NCBI RefSeq assembly: GCF_042664895.1
Contig: NZ_JBHTBQ010000027.1
Location: 114,758-178,757, forward strand
Length of the DNA stretch: 64,000 nucleotides
DNA from: Iodobacter arcticus
Lineage (GTDB): Bacteria; Pseudomonadota; Gammaproteobacteria; Burkholderiales; Chitinibacteraceae
Direction: 5' to 3'
Part shown: positions 41,604 to 50,941 of the stretch, piece after piece
Numbering within the stretch: the stretch's first letter is position 1
Layout of the letters: each line of letters starts with the position of its first letter
Program-made: the position numbers and the translations under genes
The notes under the pieces: model-generated
What the model was told of the DNA's origin: nothing
Database searches by the model: none
Seen by the model: only the letters and a program-made list of their open reading frames with translations

Positions 41604-42491
41604 ATGCCCTGGCAAGAACTACGCATCACCACTGAATCATCCCAAGCTGAACGCTTTTCTGACGCACTTTTTGATCTGGGTGCATTGTCTGTCAGTGTGG
41701 AAGACGCTGCCGCGGGCACTGATGCAGAAAAGCCGATCTTTGGTGAGCCGGGTGAGCCGGTCGATCAGATGTGGGAAAACAGCGTGGTGCTCGCCCTGTT
41801 TGACGAAGACATTGATACCCGCCTGATTGTCATCGCGGCGAGTAATACATTGAAATTAGCCGTCCCACCCTACGATGTGGTGCGTGTGGAAGAACAAGAC
41901 TGGGTGCGCCTCACCCAATCACAATTTAATCCGATTGCTATTTCTGATCGCCTCTGGATTACCCCTACCTGGCATGAATGCCCTGATGCAGGCGCAATCA
42001 GCATTCAGCTCGATCCGGGCCTGGCTTTTGGTACGGGTAGCCATCCAACAACACGCCTTTGCTTAAAATGGCTAGATAGCCATCTTGCTGGCGGTGAAAA
42101 GCTGCTGGATTACGGTTGTGGCTCTGGAATTTTAGCCATTGCGGGTATGAAGCTTGGCGCAGCTTCTGCGGCAGGGGTCGATATCGATCCACAAGCGATG
42201 ACCGCATCAAGACAAAATGCGGAGCAAAATGCGGTTGAAGTGCAGTTTTACTTACCCGATGCAGAGCCAGCAGACACTTATGATGTGGTGATTGCCAATA
42301 TTCTGACTAATCCCCTCAAAGCCTTAGCGCCTATGCTGGCTGCAAAAGTGAAAACAGCTGGCCGCATCGCTTTATCGGGCATTCTGGCCGAGCAGGCAGA
42401 TGAGGTAATCGCCATTTACAGCCAGTGGTTTGCCATGAATGCGCCGCAACAGGAAGACGGCTGGGTGTGTTTGTCAGGCATTCGTAAATAA
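41604..42491 (+). CDS. prmA: Ribosomal protein L11 methyltransferase
   Basis: A 295-residue PrmA that trimethylates L11. The N-terminal L11-binding domain ('MPWQELRITTESSQAERFSDAL') is followed by the SAM domain with 'LDPGLAFGTGSHPTTRLCL' and 'LLDYGCGSGILAIAGMKLGA'. The next gene starts at the base after its stop. The only promoter hint is a TATAAT at 41518-41523 without a clear -35 box. Confidence 0.97.
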   Translation: MPWQELRITTESSQAERFSDALFDLGALSVSVEDAAAGTDAEKPIFGEPGEPVDQMWENSVVLALFDEDIDTRLIVIAASNTLKLAVPPYDVVRVEEQDWVRLTQSQFNPIAISDRLWITPTWHECPDAGAISIQLDPGLAFGTGSHPTTRLCLKWLDSHLAGGEKLLDYGCGSGILAIAGMKLGAASAAGVDIDPQAMTASRQNAEQNAVEVQFYLPDAEPADTYDVVIANILTNPLKALAPMLAAKVKTAGRIALSGILAEQADEVIAIYSQWFAMNAPQQEDGWVCLSGIRK

Positions 42492-43514
42492 ATGAACGAT
42501 ATTACCCGTTGCCCAAACTGCCAAACCGCTTTTCGTGTAACGGAAGCGCAGTTGCAAGCCCACCGCGGCAAGGTTCGCTGTGGGCGCTGCGCCTTTGTCT
42601 TTAATGCCAAAGAATGCATTGAAAGCGAGCAGGTCGCAGAAACGATCAGCACGCCCACTATGGCTACTGCAAAGCCACAGGCTGCACAGATCATCACAGC
42701 CGCTACTACGCCTACAGCCAATATATCAAGCGAAGCCGCGGCCGAGCCACCACCCGCAGCGCCGCCAAGCCCTGCTGTGGCCAGCCCGGCACCACCGGTA
42801 ACGCGGCCCAAGCGCATCGTGCCCGACCCCGCACCACAGATTGAAGTGGATTTTGATATCACAGGCCCCGACAACCACGGACCGGTGATTGACATTGAAA
42901 TCAAAGCACCGCCAGAGCCAGTGAGTAAACCGGCAGCTCTAATTGAAGAAAATCATCCCTCTGAAGAAAGCCATCACGATTATCGCCCCATTTATACGGG
43001 TGACGAAGAGGGCTTACTTGAGCCGCCACCCCGCTCCAAATGGCAAGCGCTATTGATCGGGATCAGTATTATTCTGATGCTCAGCTTTATAGCGCAGCTG
43101 GGTTATCAGCAGCGCACACAAATTTCGATGGAGTTTCCTTGGCTGCGGCCCAAGCTTATTCTTGCCTGCCAAGCGCTGGGCTGCACTATGCCGCTGCCTG
43201 AGAATGCAGAAATGCTGCGCTCAGAATGGTCAGAGCTTAGCTATGTGCCCGAGTTTCCCAATATTATTCAGCTGAATGCCACCTTGCGAAACCTGGCTCA
43301 GTACGAGCAAGCCCTGCCCATGCTGGAAGTCACGCTGACCGACGATCAAGAACGCATCGTACTCAAAAAAGTATTTAAGCCTAGCGAATACCTGAGTGCT
43401 GCCGATAAAAAACGCCTGAAATTTGATGCCCAGGACGATTTGCGTGCCTTTTTGCAAATCGATTTAGGCGAGCTGCACTCTACTGCTTACTCCATCTATT
43501 GGTTTTACCCCTAA
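42492..43514 (+). CDS. Zinc-ribbon DUF3426 membrane protein
   Basis: A 340-residue protein. The N-terminal MJ0042-type zinc finger ('CPNCQTAFRVTEAQL', 'VRCGRCAFVFNA') is followed by a long proline/alanine-rich linker (about 45-150), one TM helix ('LLIGISIILMLSFIAQLGY') and a DUF3426 periplasmic domain with 'VPEFPNIIQLNATLRNLAQYEQALPMLEVTLTD' features. The architecture is typical of betaproteobacterial proteins next to prmA. It starts immediately after prmA with no gap, so it is translated with it. The function is unknown. Confidence 0.9.
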   Translation: MNDITRCPNCQTAFRVTEAQLQAHRGKVRCGRCAFVFNAKECIESEQVAETISTPTMATAKPQAAQIITAATTPTANISSEAAAEPPPAAPPSPAVASPAPPVTRPKRIVPDPAPQIEVDFDITGPDNHGPVIDIEIKAPPEPVSKPAALIEENHPSEESHHDYRPIYTGDEEGLLEPPPRSKWQALLIGISIILMLSFIAQLGYQQRTQISMEFPWLRPKLILACQALGCTMPLPENAEMLRSEWSELSYVPEFPNIIQLNATLRNLAQYEQALPMLEVTLTDDQERIVLKKVFKPSEYLSAADKKRLKFDAQDDLRAFLQIDLGELHSTAYSIYWFYP

Positions 43515-43589
43515 CTTTGTCTTGAATCGATAGCAAGACTAGGTATTTAAAACTAATCTATATCACTCAATCAATGCATGGGATCGGTC

Positions 43590-44174
43590 ATGGCTACTAT
43601 TTTACTAAACCATACTGAAATTAATGTTGGGGGCCATTTCCCCGTTGTAGGCGAATATGCCCACAGCTTTTTGCTCGTCGATTCAGGCATGATCGACGTT
43701 CCGCTATCACGCTTTGCGGGCAAACCCAAAGTGATCGCGGTGATCCCCAGTATTGACAGCGCCATTGGTCTTATCATTGCCCGCCAGCTGGAGCGCCTGT
43801 CCGTAGACTGGCCTGATTGTGTCATCTTAGTGATTTCTGTTGACACCCCTTACGCCTTAAGCCGGGCAATGGAACAAGAGCGCTTTCGCCGGGTGCAGCT
43901 CCTATGCACGTTGCGTGGCCGGGATTTTCACAAAGACTATGGCGTGATGATTACCGATATCCCGCTTTCTGGTTTTATGGCCACTGCGCTGATTGGTGTG
44001 AACGCCGCTGATATCGTGATGTATAGCGAGTTAGTCTCTGATCTGAGCTTTGAGCCCGATTACGGCACGATGGCTGAATGTTTATTCCCGCCCATTGAAG
44101 AAGAAGCGGAAGAAGAAATCATTGATGATGCCGAGCAAATTGCACAATTAGAGCGCTACGATCCAAGCATCTAG
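43590..44174 (+). CDS. Tpx-like protein lacking both redox cysteines
   Basis: A 194-residue paralogue of the adjacent tpx product; starting at ATG 43590 ('MATILLNH') aligns with the Tpx start. Where Tpx has 'SVDTGVCAAS' this protein has 'SIDSAIGLII', so the peroxidatic Cys is Gly and the neighbouring Thr is Ser. Where Tpx has 'SRFCGAEG' for the resolving Cys, it has 'SRAMEQER'. Its remaining Cys residues (in 'WPDCVI' and 'LLCTLRG') are not at redox positions. 'TLRGRDFHKDYGVMI' and 'SELVSDLSFEPDY' keep the fold. The acidic tail ('EEEAEEEIIDD') is extra. A peroxidase function is unlikely; a regulatory or scaffold role is inference. Confidence 0.85.
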   Translation: MATILLNHTEINVGGHFPVVGEYAHSFLLVDSGMIDVPLSRFAGKPKVIAVIPSIDSAIGLIIARQLERLSVDWPDCVILVISVDTPYALSRAMEQERFRRVQLLCTLRGRDFHKDYGVMITDIPLSGFMATALIGVNAADIVMYSELVSDLSFEPDYGTMAECLFPPIEEEAEEEIIDDAEQIAQLERYDPSI

Positions 44175-44277
44175 CTACCTATAAACCCGCTCCAGAAGTA
44201 AAAGGCAGCTTAATTTAAACGCCTGTCATATTGCAGACTTATGCTCTTAAAGCTTGCTATTGAGCGCCTTCACAATA

Positions 44278-44290
44278 GATAATTGTTATC
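44278..44290. promoter_or_regulatory. GATAATTGTTATC dyad upstream of tpx
   Basis: A perfect 13-base palindrome, GATAA-TTG-TTATC, lies 38 bases before the tpx ATG. It partly resembles a Fur half-site pattern and could be an OxyR- or Fur-type site, but the match is too short to choose. Confidence 0.35.
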
Positions 44291-44328
44291 GTAATGAATA
44301 CACTAATAGCCACAAAACGGAGATCTCT

Positions 44329-44826
44329 ATGTCTGCAGTGACTCTTGGCGGCAACGCCATCGAAATCAAAGGTTCTTTCCCTAAAGTGGGCGATACGGCA
44401 CCAGACTTTAGCCTTGTTGCAAAAGATTTATCTGATGCCACCCTCGCTACTTTTGCAGGTAAAAGAAAAATCCTGAATATTTTCCCAAGCGTGGATACCG
44501 GTGTATGTGCCGCTTCGGTGCGTCGTTTCAACGAAACCGCTTCCGGCTTAGAAAACGCGGTCGTGCTGTGCATTTCCGCTGATTTACCTTTTGCACAAAG
44601 CCGTTTTTGCGGTGCTGAAGGCTTAGAAAACGTCACCAGCTTATCCACCATGCGTGGCCGTGAATTCTTAAGCCACTACGGCGTTGAAATCATCAGCGGC
44701 CCATTAGCTGGCGTATCCGCCCGTGCCGTTGTTGTACTTGATGAAAACAATCAAGTCTTACACGCAGAATTGGTTTCTGAAATCAAAGAAGAGCCAAACT
44801 ACACAGCAGCGCTTGCTGCACTGTAA
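44329..44826 (+). CDS. tpx: Thiol peroxidase
   Basis: A 165-residue 2-Cys peroxiredoxin (Tpx) that reduces alkyl hydroperoxides and H2O2 using thioredoxin. GGAGA lies upstream of the ATG at 44329; a longer frame has no support. The peroxidatic Cys is in 'SVDTGVCAASVRRF' and the resolving Cys in 'SRFCGAEGLENV', with 'STMRGREFLSHYGVEI' also conserved. It follows the Cys-less paralogue on the same strand after about 150 bases and has its own candidate regulatory dyad and terminator. Confidence 0.97.
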   Translation: MSAVTLGGNAIEIKGSFPKVGDTAPDFSLVAKDLSDATLATFAGKRKILNIFPSVDTGVCAASVRRFNETASGLENAVVLCISADLPFAQSRFCGAEGLENVTSLSTMRGREFLSHYGVEIISGPLAGVSARAVVVLDENNQVLHAELVSEIKEEPNYTAALAAL

Positions 44827-44883
44827 AAAATTGCAAAACAAGCAGGGCAATAGCCGTTCTGCCTCACGCTTGCTGCAATAATC

Positions 44884-44916
44884 AACAAAGCCGCCCTGTG
44901 CGGCTTTGTTCTTTTA
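44884..44916 (+). terminator. Terminator of tpx
   Basis: AACAAAGCCGC and GCGGCTTTGTT form an 11-bp stem followed by CTTTT. Confidence 0.85.
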
Positions 44917-44971
44917 ATGACTTGTGTTTTAATCCGCTCACTTTTTTTGCAGCCGTACTTAATCGATATCT

Positions 44972-45742
44972 ATGTGGCCAATTGATTTTTTCTCCCGGCA
45001 AGCCCCCTATGCACCGTTGCTTAGACTCATTAAACAATTTGAGCATTTTCCCAGCCATGCCGACTGGGATGCCATTGGCCCGCCTGCCCGCAATCAGCAA
45101 GGCTTAGCCATTCGCTTTGTGGCCCCTGAAGTGCTCACTGATTATTACGAGATCGAAATCGCCCAAAAAGGTCAGGTCGCCACTCGGGAAAACAACTGGC
45201 ACGATTGCTTTAATGCGCTGGTCTGGTGTGCATTTCCACAAAGTAAAAGTGCAATCAGTGCCTTGCATATGCGGCATTTTTCTGCCGATCGCCCACGCGG
45301 GCCCATTCGTGATGCAGCAACATTACTGGATGAATGCGGGCTGATTCTGCCCTATTGTGATGATGTGCTTTTGCAATTACTGATTGATCATCACTGGCAC
45401 GATTTATTTCACACGCATCGGGCAGATTGGGGGGGTAAAATCAATGCCATTTGCTTTGGCCATGCCAATTATGAAAATCTGCTTACGCCCTTTTTAGGTT
45501 TAAGCGGCAAATGCTGGCCTATAAAAGTGCACCCTGATTTCTTTGAAAAAGAAATCACAGAGCAATGCCTGCTGCTTGATCAGGAATTAGCTCACTTTTT
45601 AAATAACGATCAATTGCAAAAGCCCCGCCAGTTGCCGCCACTGCCTTACTTAGGCATTCCCCAATGGTGGCCAGAGCAAGACGATCATTTTTATGCCAAC
45701 ACGCAGTACTTCAGGCAAAAAAGAATTAAGAAAATAGAATAG
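44972..45742 (+). CDS. DUF3025 protein
   Basis: A 256-residue protein with DUF3025 features: 'NNWHDCFNALVWCAFPQSK', 'RGPIRDAATLLDECGLIL', and 'HHWHDLFHTHRADW' followed by 'CFGHANYENLLTPF'. The many His and Asp residues suggest a metal or nucleotide site, but the family has no known function. It is probably cytosolic. It is convergent with dsbC across a bidirectional terminator. Confidence 0.85.
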   Translation: MWPIDFFSRQAPYAPLLRLIKQFEHFPSHADWDAIGPPARNQQGLAIRFVAPEVLTDYYEIEIAQKGQVATRENNWHDCFNALVWCAFPQSKSAISALHMRHFSADRPRGPIRDAATLLDECGLILPYCDDVLLQLLIDHHWHDLFHTHRADWGGKINAICFGHANYENLLTPFLGLSGKCWPIKVHPDFFEKEITEQCLLLDQELAHFLNNDQLQKPRQLPPLPYLGIPQWWPEQDDHFYANTQYFRQKRIKKIE

Positions 45743-45747
45743 CTCAA

Positions 45748-45778
45748 AAAAATAGCCAAGCATTGCTTGGCTATTTTT
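45748..45778. terminator. Bidirectional terminator between DUF3025 and dsbC
   Basis: AAAAATAGCCAAGC and GCTTGGCTATTTTT form a 14-bp stem with an ATT loop between convergent genes. Confidence 0.9.
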
Positions 45779-45793
45779 ATTGACCAACATCAA

Positions 45794-46522
45794 TTACTTA
45801 GCAGAGAGTAACTCTTCAATCTGCTCTTTAGGAATCGCACCCGATACAATCTGGCCTGATTTAAAAATCAGCGCAGGCGTGCCAGTAATTCCTAAGCTTT
45901 CCGCCAGTTTCATATTTTTTTCAACTGGGTTTTCACAATCAGCCTTACCATCTAGGGCTTGATCCTTAAGCATAAAATTGCTCCAGGCAGCTTGTTTATC
46001 TGCAGCACACCAAATCACTTTTGATTTACGCTCTGCATCCGGGTGAATGCTTAAAGGCATCAGGAAAGTATAAATCGTGACATTAGTCAGGCCATTTAAG
46101 CTTTCGCGCTCTAAGCGTTTGCAATAAGGGCAATCTGGATCAGAAAATACGGCCAGAACACGTGAGCCGTTGCCACGCACGTCTTTAAATGCCTGCTCCA
46201 GCGGTAATTTGCTAAAGTCGGTTTTTTGTAATTCAGCCGCGCGCTGTTCAGTCAGGCTGCTTTTTTTAGCCAGATCAATCATATCGCCCGCTAAAATATA
46301 CTCACCTTTGATATCGGTATACACAATCTGGCGTTTACCAATGACCACTTCATAAATCCCTTTCATAGGAGTGGTATTAACCGAAGTGATTTCACGGCCC
46401 GGCAATTGCTTTGCCAATTTTTGTTTCAGCTGATTAATCGAATTATCAGCAGATGCAGAGCATGCTGTTAAAGCGATAAAACCGCTGGCAATTAAAATAC
46501 GAGTCACAGATTTCATATTCAT
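45794..46522 (-). CDS. dsbC: Disulphide isomerase DsbC with lipobox
   Basis: A 242-residue DsbC/G-type thioredoxin-fold protein; the ATG at 46522 has GAGG just upstream. The active site is 'SDPDCPYCKRLE' (CPYC). The N-terminal dimerisation domain spans about 25-85 ('LPGREITSVNTTPMKGIYEV') and a second Cys pair lies in 'VIWCAADK' and 'GKADCENP'. The cis-Pro is in 'ITGTPALIF'. Unlike E. coli DsbC, the leader ends 'IALTAC|SASAD', a plausible lipobox, so it may be membrane-anchored. It follows the Ubi hydroxylase gene by 7 bases. Confidence 0.93.
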   Translation of the reverse strand: MNMKSVTRILIASGFIALTACSASADNSINQLKQKLAKQLPGREITSVNTTPMKGIYEVVIGKRQIVYTDIKGEYILAGDMIDLAKKSSLTEQRAAELQKTDFSKLPLEQAFKDVRGNGSRVLAVFSDPDCPYCKRLERESLNGLTNVTIYTFLMPLSIHPDAERKSKVIWCAADKQAAWSNFMLKDQALDGKADCENPVEKNMKLAESLGITGTPALIFKSGQIVSGAIPKEQIEELLSAK

Positions 46523-46529
46523 AACAACC

Positions 46530-47705
46530 TCAGGCGTCCATGGCATGGCGGATTAATTGTCTTTTAAGCCATGGTAATTGATTAGTGGCCCCTAAACCCA
46601 GATTCCTCAAAGTTTTAAGCAGGGGATTTGTATTATTAAATAACTTTTGCAAACCATGACACACACCTTGCATGGTGTAAACCGCTTCACGCCTAGCACG
46701 CTCATAGCGTCGCAGTAACAAATAATCACCAATGCGATTTACAGGTGTCTGAGCTAATCGTGCGGCTAATTCGGCCACATCGCCAAAACCCAGATTAACG
46801 CCCTGCCCAGCAAGAGGATGTACAGTATGAGCGGCATCGCCGATCAACACTACTTTATCGCGCACCGTTTCAGGCAGATGATTTAATCGCAAAGGAAATG
46901 CAGCTGCTGCGCTGATCAATTGCAAAGCACCGAGACGAGCGCCACCCGCAGCGGCAACGCATTCGCATAATTCGGCAGGCGAAAGCGCCATAAGTTCCGC
47001 CCGCTTTTCATCGCTACAAGACCACACCATCGACATCCGCTGGCCAGCCAGCGGCAGCCATGCGAGCACACCATCAGGCATAAACCATTGATGAGCCACA
47101 CCCAGATGAGGCTTTTCAATCTCAAAATTAGCCACCACACCAAACTGCTGATACGGCATCACCTGCGGTTCAATGGCCAACTGACTACGCACCCAAGAAT
47201 TAGCCCCATCAGCACCAACCACTAGGCGGGCGCGCAATGGCTGACCATCAGCCAGCGTCAGCGTTGCACCCGTTTGATCGGTCGTGAGCTTTACAGGGCT
47301 AGCGGGGGTACGAATATGAATTTGAGCAGACTCTTGCAGGCCATGCCAGAGCGCTTTTTGCAATTCACGATTTTCCAGCATAAATGCCAGCTCATCAACG
47401 CCCGCTTCAAGCGCATCAAATTGCAGGGAAACCCCATGGGCATCGCCAAAGATTTTCATACACGAGGTGGCTTGCAAGCGATCGGCATCTAAACGCTGCC
47501 ACGCACCAATGCGCTGCAACATTTGCCGGCTTGCGCGGCTAATGGCGTAGATACGTTGATCCCAGGAATCCTGAGGCCAATCCCAAGCGGGTTGCCGGCC
47601 TTCTATTAACAAAACCGTCAGTGCGGTGTCTTTAAGCGCCAAAGCTAAGGCGCTGCCCACTAAACCACCACCAACGATGATGACATCTGCGTCAAAATTT
47701 TCCAT
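46530..47705 (-). CDS. UbiH/UbiI/VisC-family FAD hydroxylase
   Basis: A 391-residue flavin monooxygenase of ubiquinone synthesis. 'DVIIVGGGLVGSALALAL' binds FAD and 'VLIGDAAHTVHPLAGQGVNLGFGD' is the second FAD/ubiquinone hydroxylase motif; 'ARLVVGADGANSWVR' contains the DG motif. The position hydroxylated (C1, C5 or C6) cannot be told by eye. It overlaps no gene but lies 7 bases before dsbC, an operon pairing also known elsewhere in Neisseriales-like genomes from my recollection only. Confidence 0.92.
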   Translation of the reverse strand: MENFDADVIIVGGGLVGSALALALKDTALTVLLIEGRQPAWDWPQDSWDQRIYAISRASRQMLQRIGAWQRLDADRLQATSCMKIFGDAHGVSLQFDALEAGVDELAFMLENRELQKALWHGLQESAQIHIRTPASPVKLTTDQTGATLTLADGQPLRARLVVGADGANSWVRSQLAIEPQVMPYQQFGVVANFEIEKPHLGVAHQWFMPDGVLAWLPLAGQRMSMVWSCSDEKRAELMALSPAELCECVAAAGGARLGALQLISAAAAFPLRLNHLPETVRDKVVLIGDAAHTVHPLAGQGVNLGFGDVAELAARLAQTPVNRIGDYLLLRRYERARREAVYTMQGVCHGLQKLFNNTNPLLKTLRNLGLGATNQLPWLKRQLIRHAMDA

Positions 47706-47775
47706 GGAGGGAGTTTATCAGGCCGCTTTGCCCTTTGGAAACCCGAAGCAAGCCCGGCACGCTCTATTGTGCAAA

Positions 47776-48432
47776 CTACCTGCGCCCGCCAAACGCTTCT
47801 GACAGCATATCTTCTTGCGTCAGTATCAAAGTTTCAGCCAATGCGCCCCGCTCCCACTCCTGCATTGCCGGATGCGCTAGCATGACATCCCGGTAAATTG
47901 CCGCATCATCAGGCAAGGGCACGTTGTAGCAATGCAAGCGCCATACTATGGGGGCGTACATGGCGTCGGCAATAGAAAAAGCGCCAAATAAATAAGGCCC
48001 GGTTCCTGCTAATTGACGAGCCTCACGCCAAATGCTGCAAATTCGCTCAATATCGCGCTTAGCACTCAATGCTAAATCGCCACCTTGTACACGAAGCTTA
48101 ATATTCATGGGTAATACACAGCGTAAATTAGAAAATCCCGAGTGCATTTCAGCCGAAATACAGCGCGCTCTGGCTCTGGCTCTTGTATGTTCGGGCCACA
48201 TTTGTGGATGGCTTTCGGCTAAATATTCAGCCATCGCCAAACAATCCCACACATTAAATTCCTTATCATAAAGACAAGGAACCAAGCCGCTTTCTAGGTA
48301 TTCGCGATAAGCTTGCTCACCATCCAGCGGCGCAGTCATTTCGACAAATTCAATATTAAAATGCTTAAGTAATATCCAAGGACGTAGTGACCATGACGAG
48401 TAATTTTTGCTACCGATATACAGTTGGTACAT
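47776..48432 (-). CDS. Glutathione S-transferase
   Basis: A 218-residue GST; the ATG at 48432 has AGGAG upstream. The N-terminal thioredoxin-like domain ('YIGSKNYSSWSLRPWILLKH') has the typical 'S-x-x-xR-x-x' glutathione site of the bacterial YfcF/zeta-like group, and 'ISAEMHSGFSNLRCVLPMN' is a characteristic helix. The C-terminal domain is helical ('FGAFSIADAMYAPIVWRL'). It probably detoxifies or isomerises small electrophiles. The substrate is not known. Confidence 0.92.
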   Translation of the reverse strand: MYQLYIGSKNYSSWSLRPWILLKHFNIEFVEMTAPLDGEQAYREYLESGLVPCLYDKEFNVWDCLAMAEYLAESHPQMWPEHTRARARARCISAEMHSGFSNLRCVLPMNIKLRVQGGDLALSAKRDIERICSIWREARQLAGTGPYLFGAFSIADAMYAPIVWRLHCYNVPLPDDAAIYRDVMLAHPAMQEWERGALAETLILTQEDMLSEAFGGRR

Positions 48433-48614
48433 AACCGCACTCCTTTGACCCTGCTGCAATAAACAACTTAATCAATAGACTATGTCATGGAAGTAGCGAT
48501 TGCCAGGCTGACTTTAAGCCCACAATAGCAGCTTACATTTTATCAATTAATCACGCCCTATCCCTCGGATAGGCTTTCCAGTAAAAGTATCGTAATCAGC
48601 TGCTAAGCTAATTT

Positions 48615-50873
48615 ATGCTAATTACTTATCTATTGCTGATTGCCAGCTTTATCTGTGGTGTTTGCCTATTGCAAGCCCAGCCCAGCTTGCCCCTGCTCTG
48701 GCCTGGGCTCAGCATTGCAGCATTGTTTTTTTTGCTCAGCCGCTGGCGGTTTTCTCAACTATTTTTAATGCTCAGCCTGCTAGCACTCGGCTTTTCATGG
48801 GCCAATTGGCGTGCGCAAACCCGCATGGCAGATCGCCTCAATCCAGCCCTTGAGCAACAAATCATTGAGATAACAGGCTTTGTGAGCGATTTGCCTCAAG
48901 CCAGCCGTTTTGGTACACGCTTTTTATTTAAGCCTGATGCGACCGACCCGCGCTTGCCCAGCAAAATTCAATTGCAATGGTACGGCCAAGCCGATCGGGT
49001 TAAAGCAGGGGAGCATTGGCGGTTTTTGGTCAAGCTCAAGCAAGTTCACGGACAAAGCAACCCCGGTAGCTTTGATTTGGAAAGCTGGTTTTTACAGCAA
49101 AATATTGGAGCAACAGGCACCGTTAAATCAGGCGTGCTACTTGCAGAAAAAAGCGCCGGGCTGCACCGGATACGTGCCCATTTACGTGAGCGCATTCATC
49201 ATGCTCTGCCCGATGCTCCTTATCGTGGCGTCATTATTGCGCTGACTGTAGGCGATCAGGGCGCCATTCCGCCTGAGCAGTGGCAACGCTTTGCCGCAAC
49301 CGGCGTCACCCATTTAATCAGCATTTCCGGATTACATATCACCCTGCTTGCCGCGATGGCCGCCGCAATCTGCAACGGCCTCTGGCGACGAATTCCTCTG
49401 CTTGCTGTGCACTTTGCTGCCCAGCGCGCCGCACTCATTGCCGGAGTCATCACCGCGTTTTGCTATTGCCTGCTGGCAGGGATGGCCATCCCCACGCAAC
49501 GCACCCTATTTATGCTAAGCATTGCTGCAATCTGCTTGTGGCGAGCCCAAGCCAGCGCCATCAGTGCCATTTGGGCCGCAGCGCTCTTAGTTACTGTTGT
49601 CATCGACCCGTTTGCCGTTTTATCCATTGGCTTTTGGTTGTCCTACCTCACGGTGGGTGCACTCCTTTGGGCTGGCAGTAATCAACTGGGCAAGAGTGCA
49701 AAATGGAAAACATGGGTCAGCAGCCAAGCAGCGGCCACTTTGGCTTCTGCTCCTGTTTTATTAGTGGTGTTTGGCCAACTACCATTGGTTTCGCCGCTCG
49801 CGAATGCTTTTGCTATTCCGATTGTCAGCATCTTTATTACGCCTCTTGCTTTGGCTGGCTTGCTCGATCCTTCCGGCTATTTACTCTACGGTGCAGAACG
49901 GCTTTTTGCCGCCACAGACTATCTGCTGCAATGGTGTACAGCGCTGCCCACCATTGCCTTCAATATGCCCGGCCCCGTCACCCTTTTACCCGCCGCATTC
50001 GGAGTGATGCTGTTGCTCTTGCCCCGTGGCATACCGGCGAGGCGGCTGGGGCTAATCTGCTGCCTGCCGCTATTTATCAGTAGCTCCGGCAGCATCCAGC
50101 CAGGACAATACCGCGCCACCGTATTGGATGTTGGCCAGGGTCTCGCCGTTTTAGTGCAAACCGCCCAACATCAGCTGTTATTTGATACAGGCCAGTTACC
50201 TAATGGCGAGCGTGTCTTACTGCCCGCTTTACGCAGCGCCCACATTCGCCAACTAGACGCGCTCGTCCTATCGCATAACGATAACGATCATATTGGCGCA
50301 GCCGAGCCACTGCTTAAAAATATGCCCAGCCCGCTCATTTGGCACAGCCTGCCAGACGATCATCCACTCTGGGCCAGCCAGAAGGCCAACAGACAGCGCT
50401 GCCAAACAGGTACAACATGGGTCTGGGATAAAGTGCACTTTCGCTTTATTTGGCCAAACGAACAAAACACAGCCCGCAGTGACAACGCCCAAAGCTGTGT
50501 TTTACTCATCGATAACGGCCAGCATCGCTTATTAATTCCTGCGGATATCGGCAAGCATGAAGAAGCACGCTTAATTGAACAGGGTTTAGGGGAAATTGAT
50601 ATTTTGCTTGTGCCGCATCACGGCAGTAAAACATCTTCATCCATCCCATTTGTTAAACAAACCTCCCCGCAATACGCCATTTATTCCGCCGCATATTTAA
50701 ATCGCTTCGGCCATCCTAAGCCAGAAATCACCGCCCGCTATGCCGCCGCCCAAGCACAAAATTTACGCACAGATCAAACAGGTGCACTGATTTTTGATGT
50801 GGGAGAAAAAATTAAATTAACCCGCTGGCGGCATGCTCATCCACATTATTGGCATCAACCCACAGACCATTAA
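48615..50873 (+). CDS. comEC: DNA internalisation competence protein ComEC/Rec2
   Basis: A 752-residue membrane channel for transformation. The N-terminal part has DUF4131 helices, residues about 220-480 hold the Competence domain ('GDQGAIPPEQWQRFAATGVTHLISISGLHITLLA'), and the C-terminal third is a metallo-beta-lactamase fold with 'DVGQGLAVLV', 'LSHNDNDHIGAAEPL' and 'LVPHHGSKTSSS'. Length and domain order are normal, so natural transformation is plausible. No other pilus or competence genes are in the window. Confidence 0.96.
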   Translation: MLITYLLLIASFICGVCLLQAQPSLPLLWPGLSIAALFFLLSRWRFSQLFLMLSLLALGFSWANWRAQTRMADRLNPALEQQIIEITGFVSDLPQASRFGTRFLFKPDATDPRLPSKIQLQWYGQADRVKAGEHWRFLVKLKQVHGQSNPGSFDLESWFLQQNIGATGTVKSGVLLAEKSAGLHRIRAHLRERIHHALPDAPYRGVIIALTVGDQGAIPPEQWQRFAATGVTHLISISGLHITLLAAMAAAICNGLWRRIPLLAVHFAAQRAALIAGVITAFCYCLLAGMAIPTQRTLFMLSIAAICLWRAQASAISAIWAAALLVTVVIDPFAVLSIGFWLSYLTVGALLWAGSNQLGKSAKWKTWVSSQAAATLASAPVLLVVFGQLPLVSPLANAFAIPIVSIFITPLALAGLLDPSGYLLYGAERLFAATDYLLQWCTALPTIAFNMPGPVTLLPAAFGVMLLLLPRGIPARRLGLICCLPLFISSSGSIQPGQYRATVLDVGQGLAVLVQTAQHQLLFDTGQLPNGERVLLPALRSAHIRQLDALVLSHNDNDHIGAAEPLLKNMPSPLIWHSLPDDHPLWASQKANRQRCQTGTTWVWDKVHFRFIWPNEQNTARSDNAQSCVLLIDNGQHRLLIPADIGKHEEARLIEQGLGEIDILLVPHHGSKTSSSIPFVKQTSPQYAIYSAAYLNRFGHPKPEITARYAAAQAQNLRTDQTGALIFDVGEKIKLTRWRHAHPHYWHQPTDH

Positions 50874-50941
50874 GCAAGTTAAAAGCTATTGTTTGTTATC
50901 TTATATTCAGTTAACGTAAGTATTTTTACAGAGCTTATGCC

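Noticed and set aside
44278..44296. Fur box before tpx
   Set aside because: Only about two thirds of the 19-base consensus matches; kept only as an unassigned dyad.
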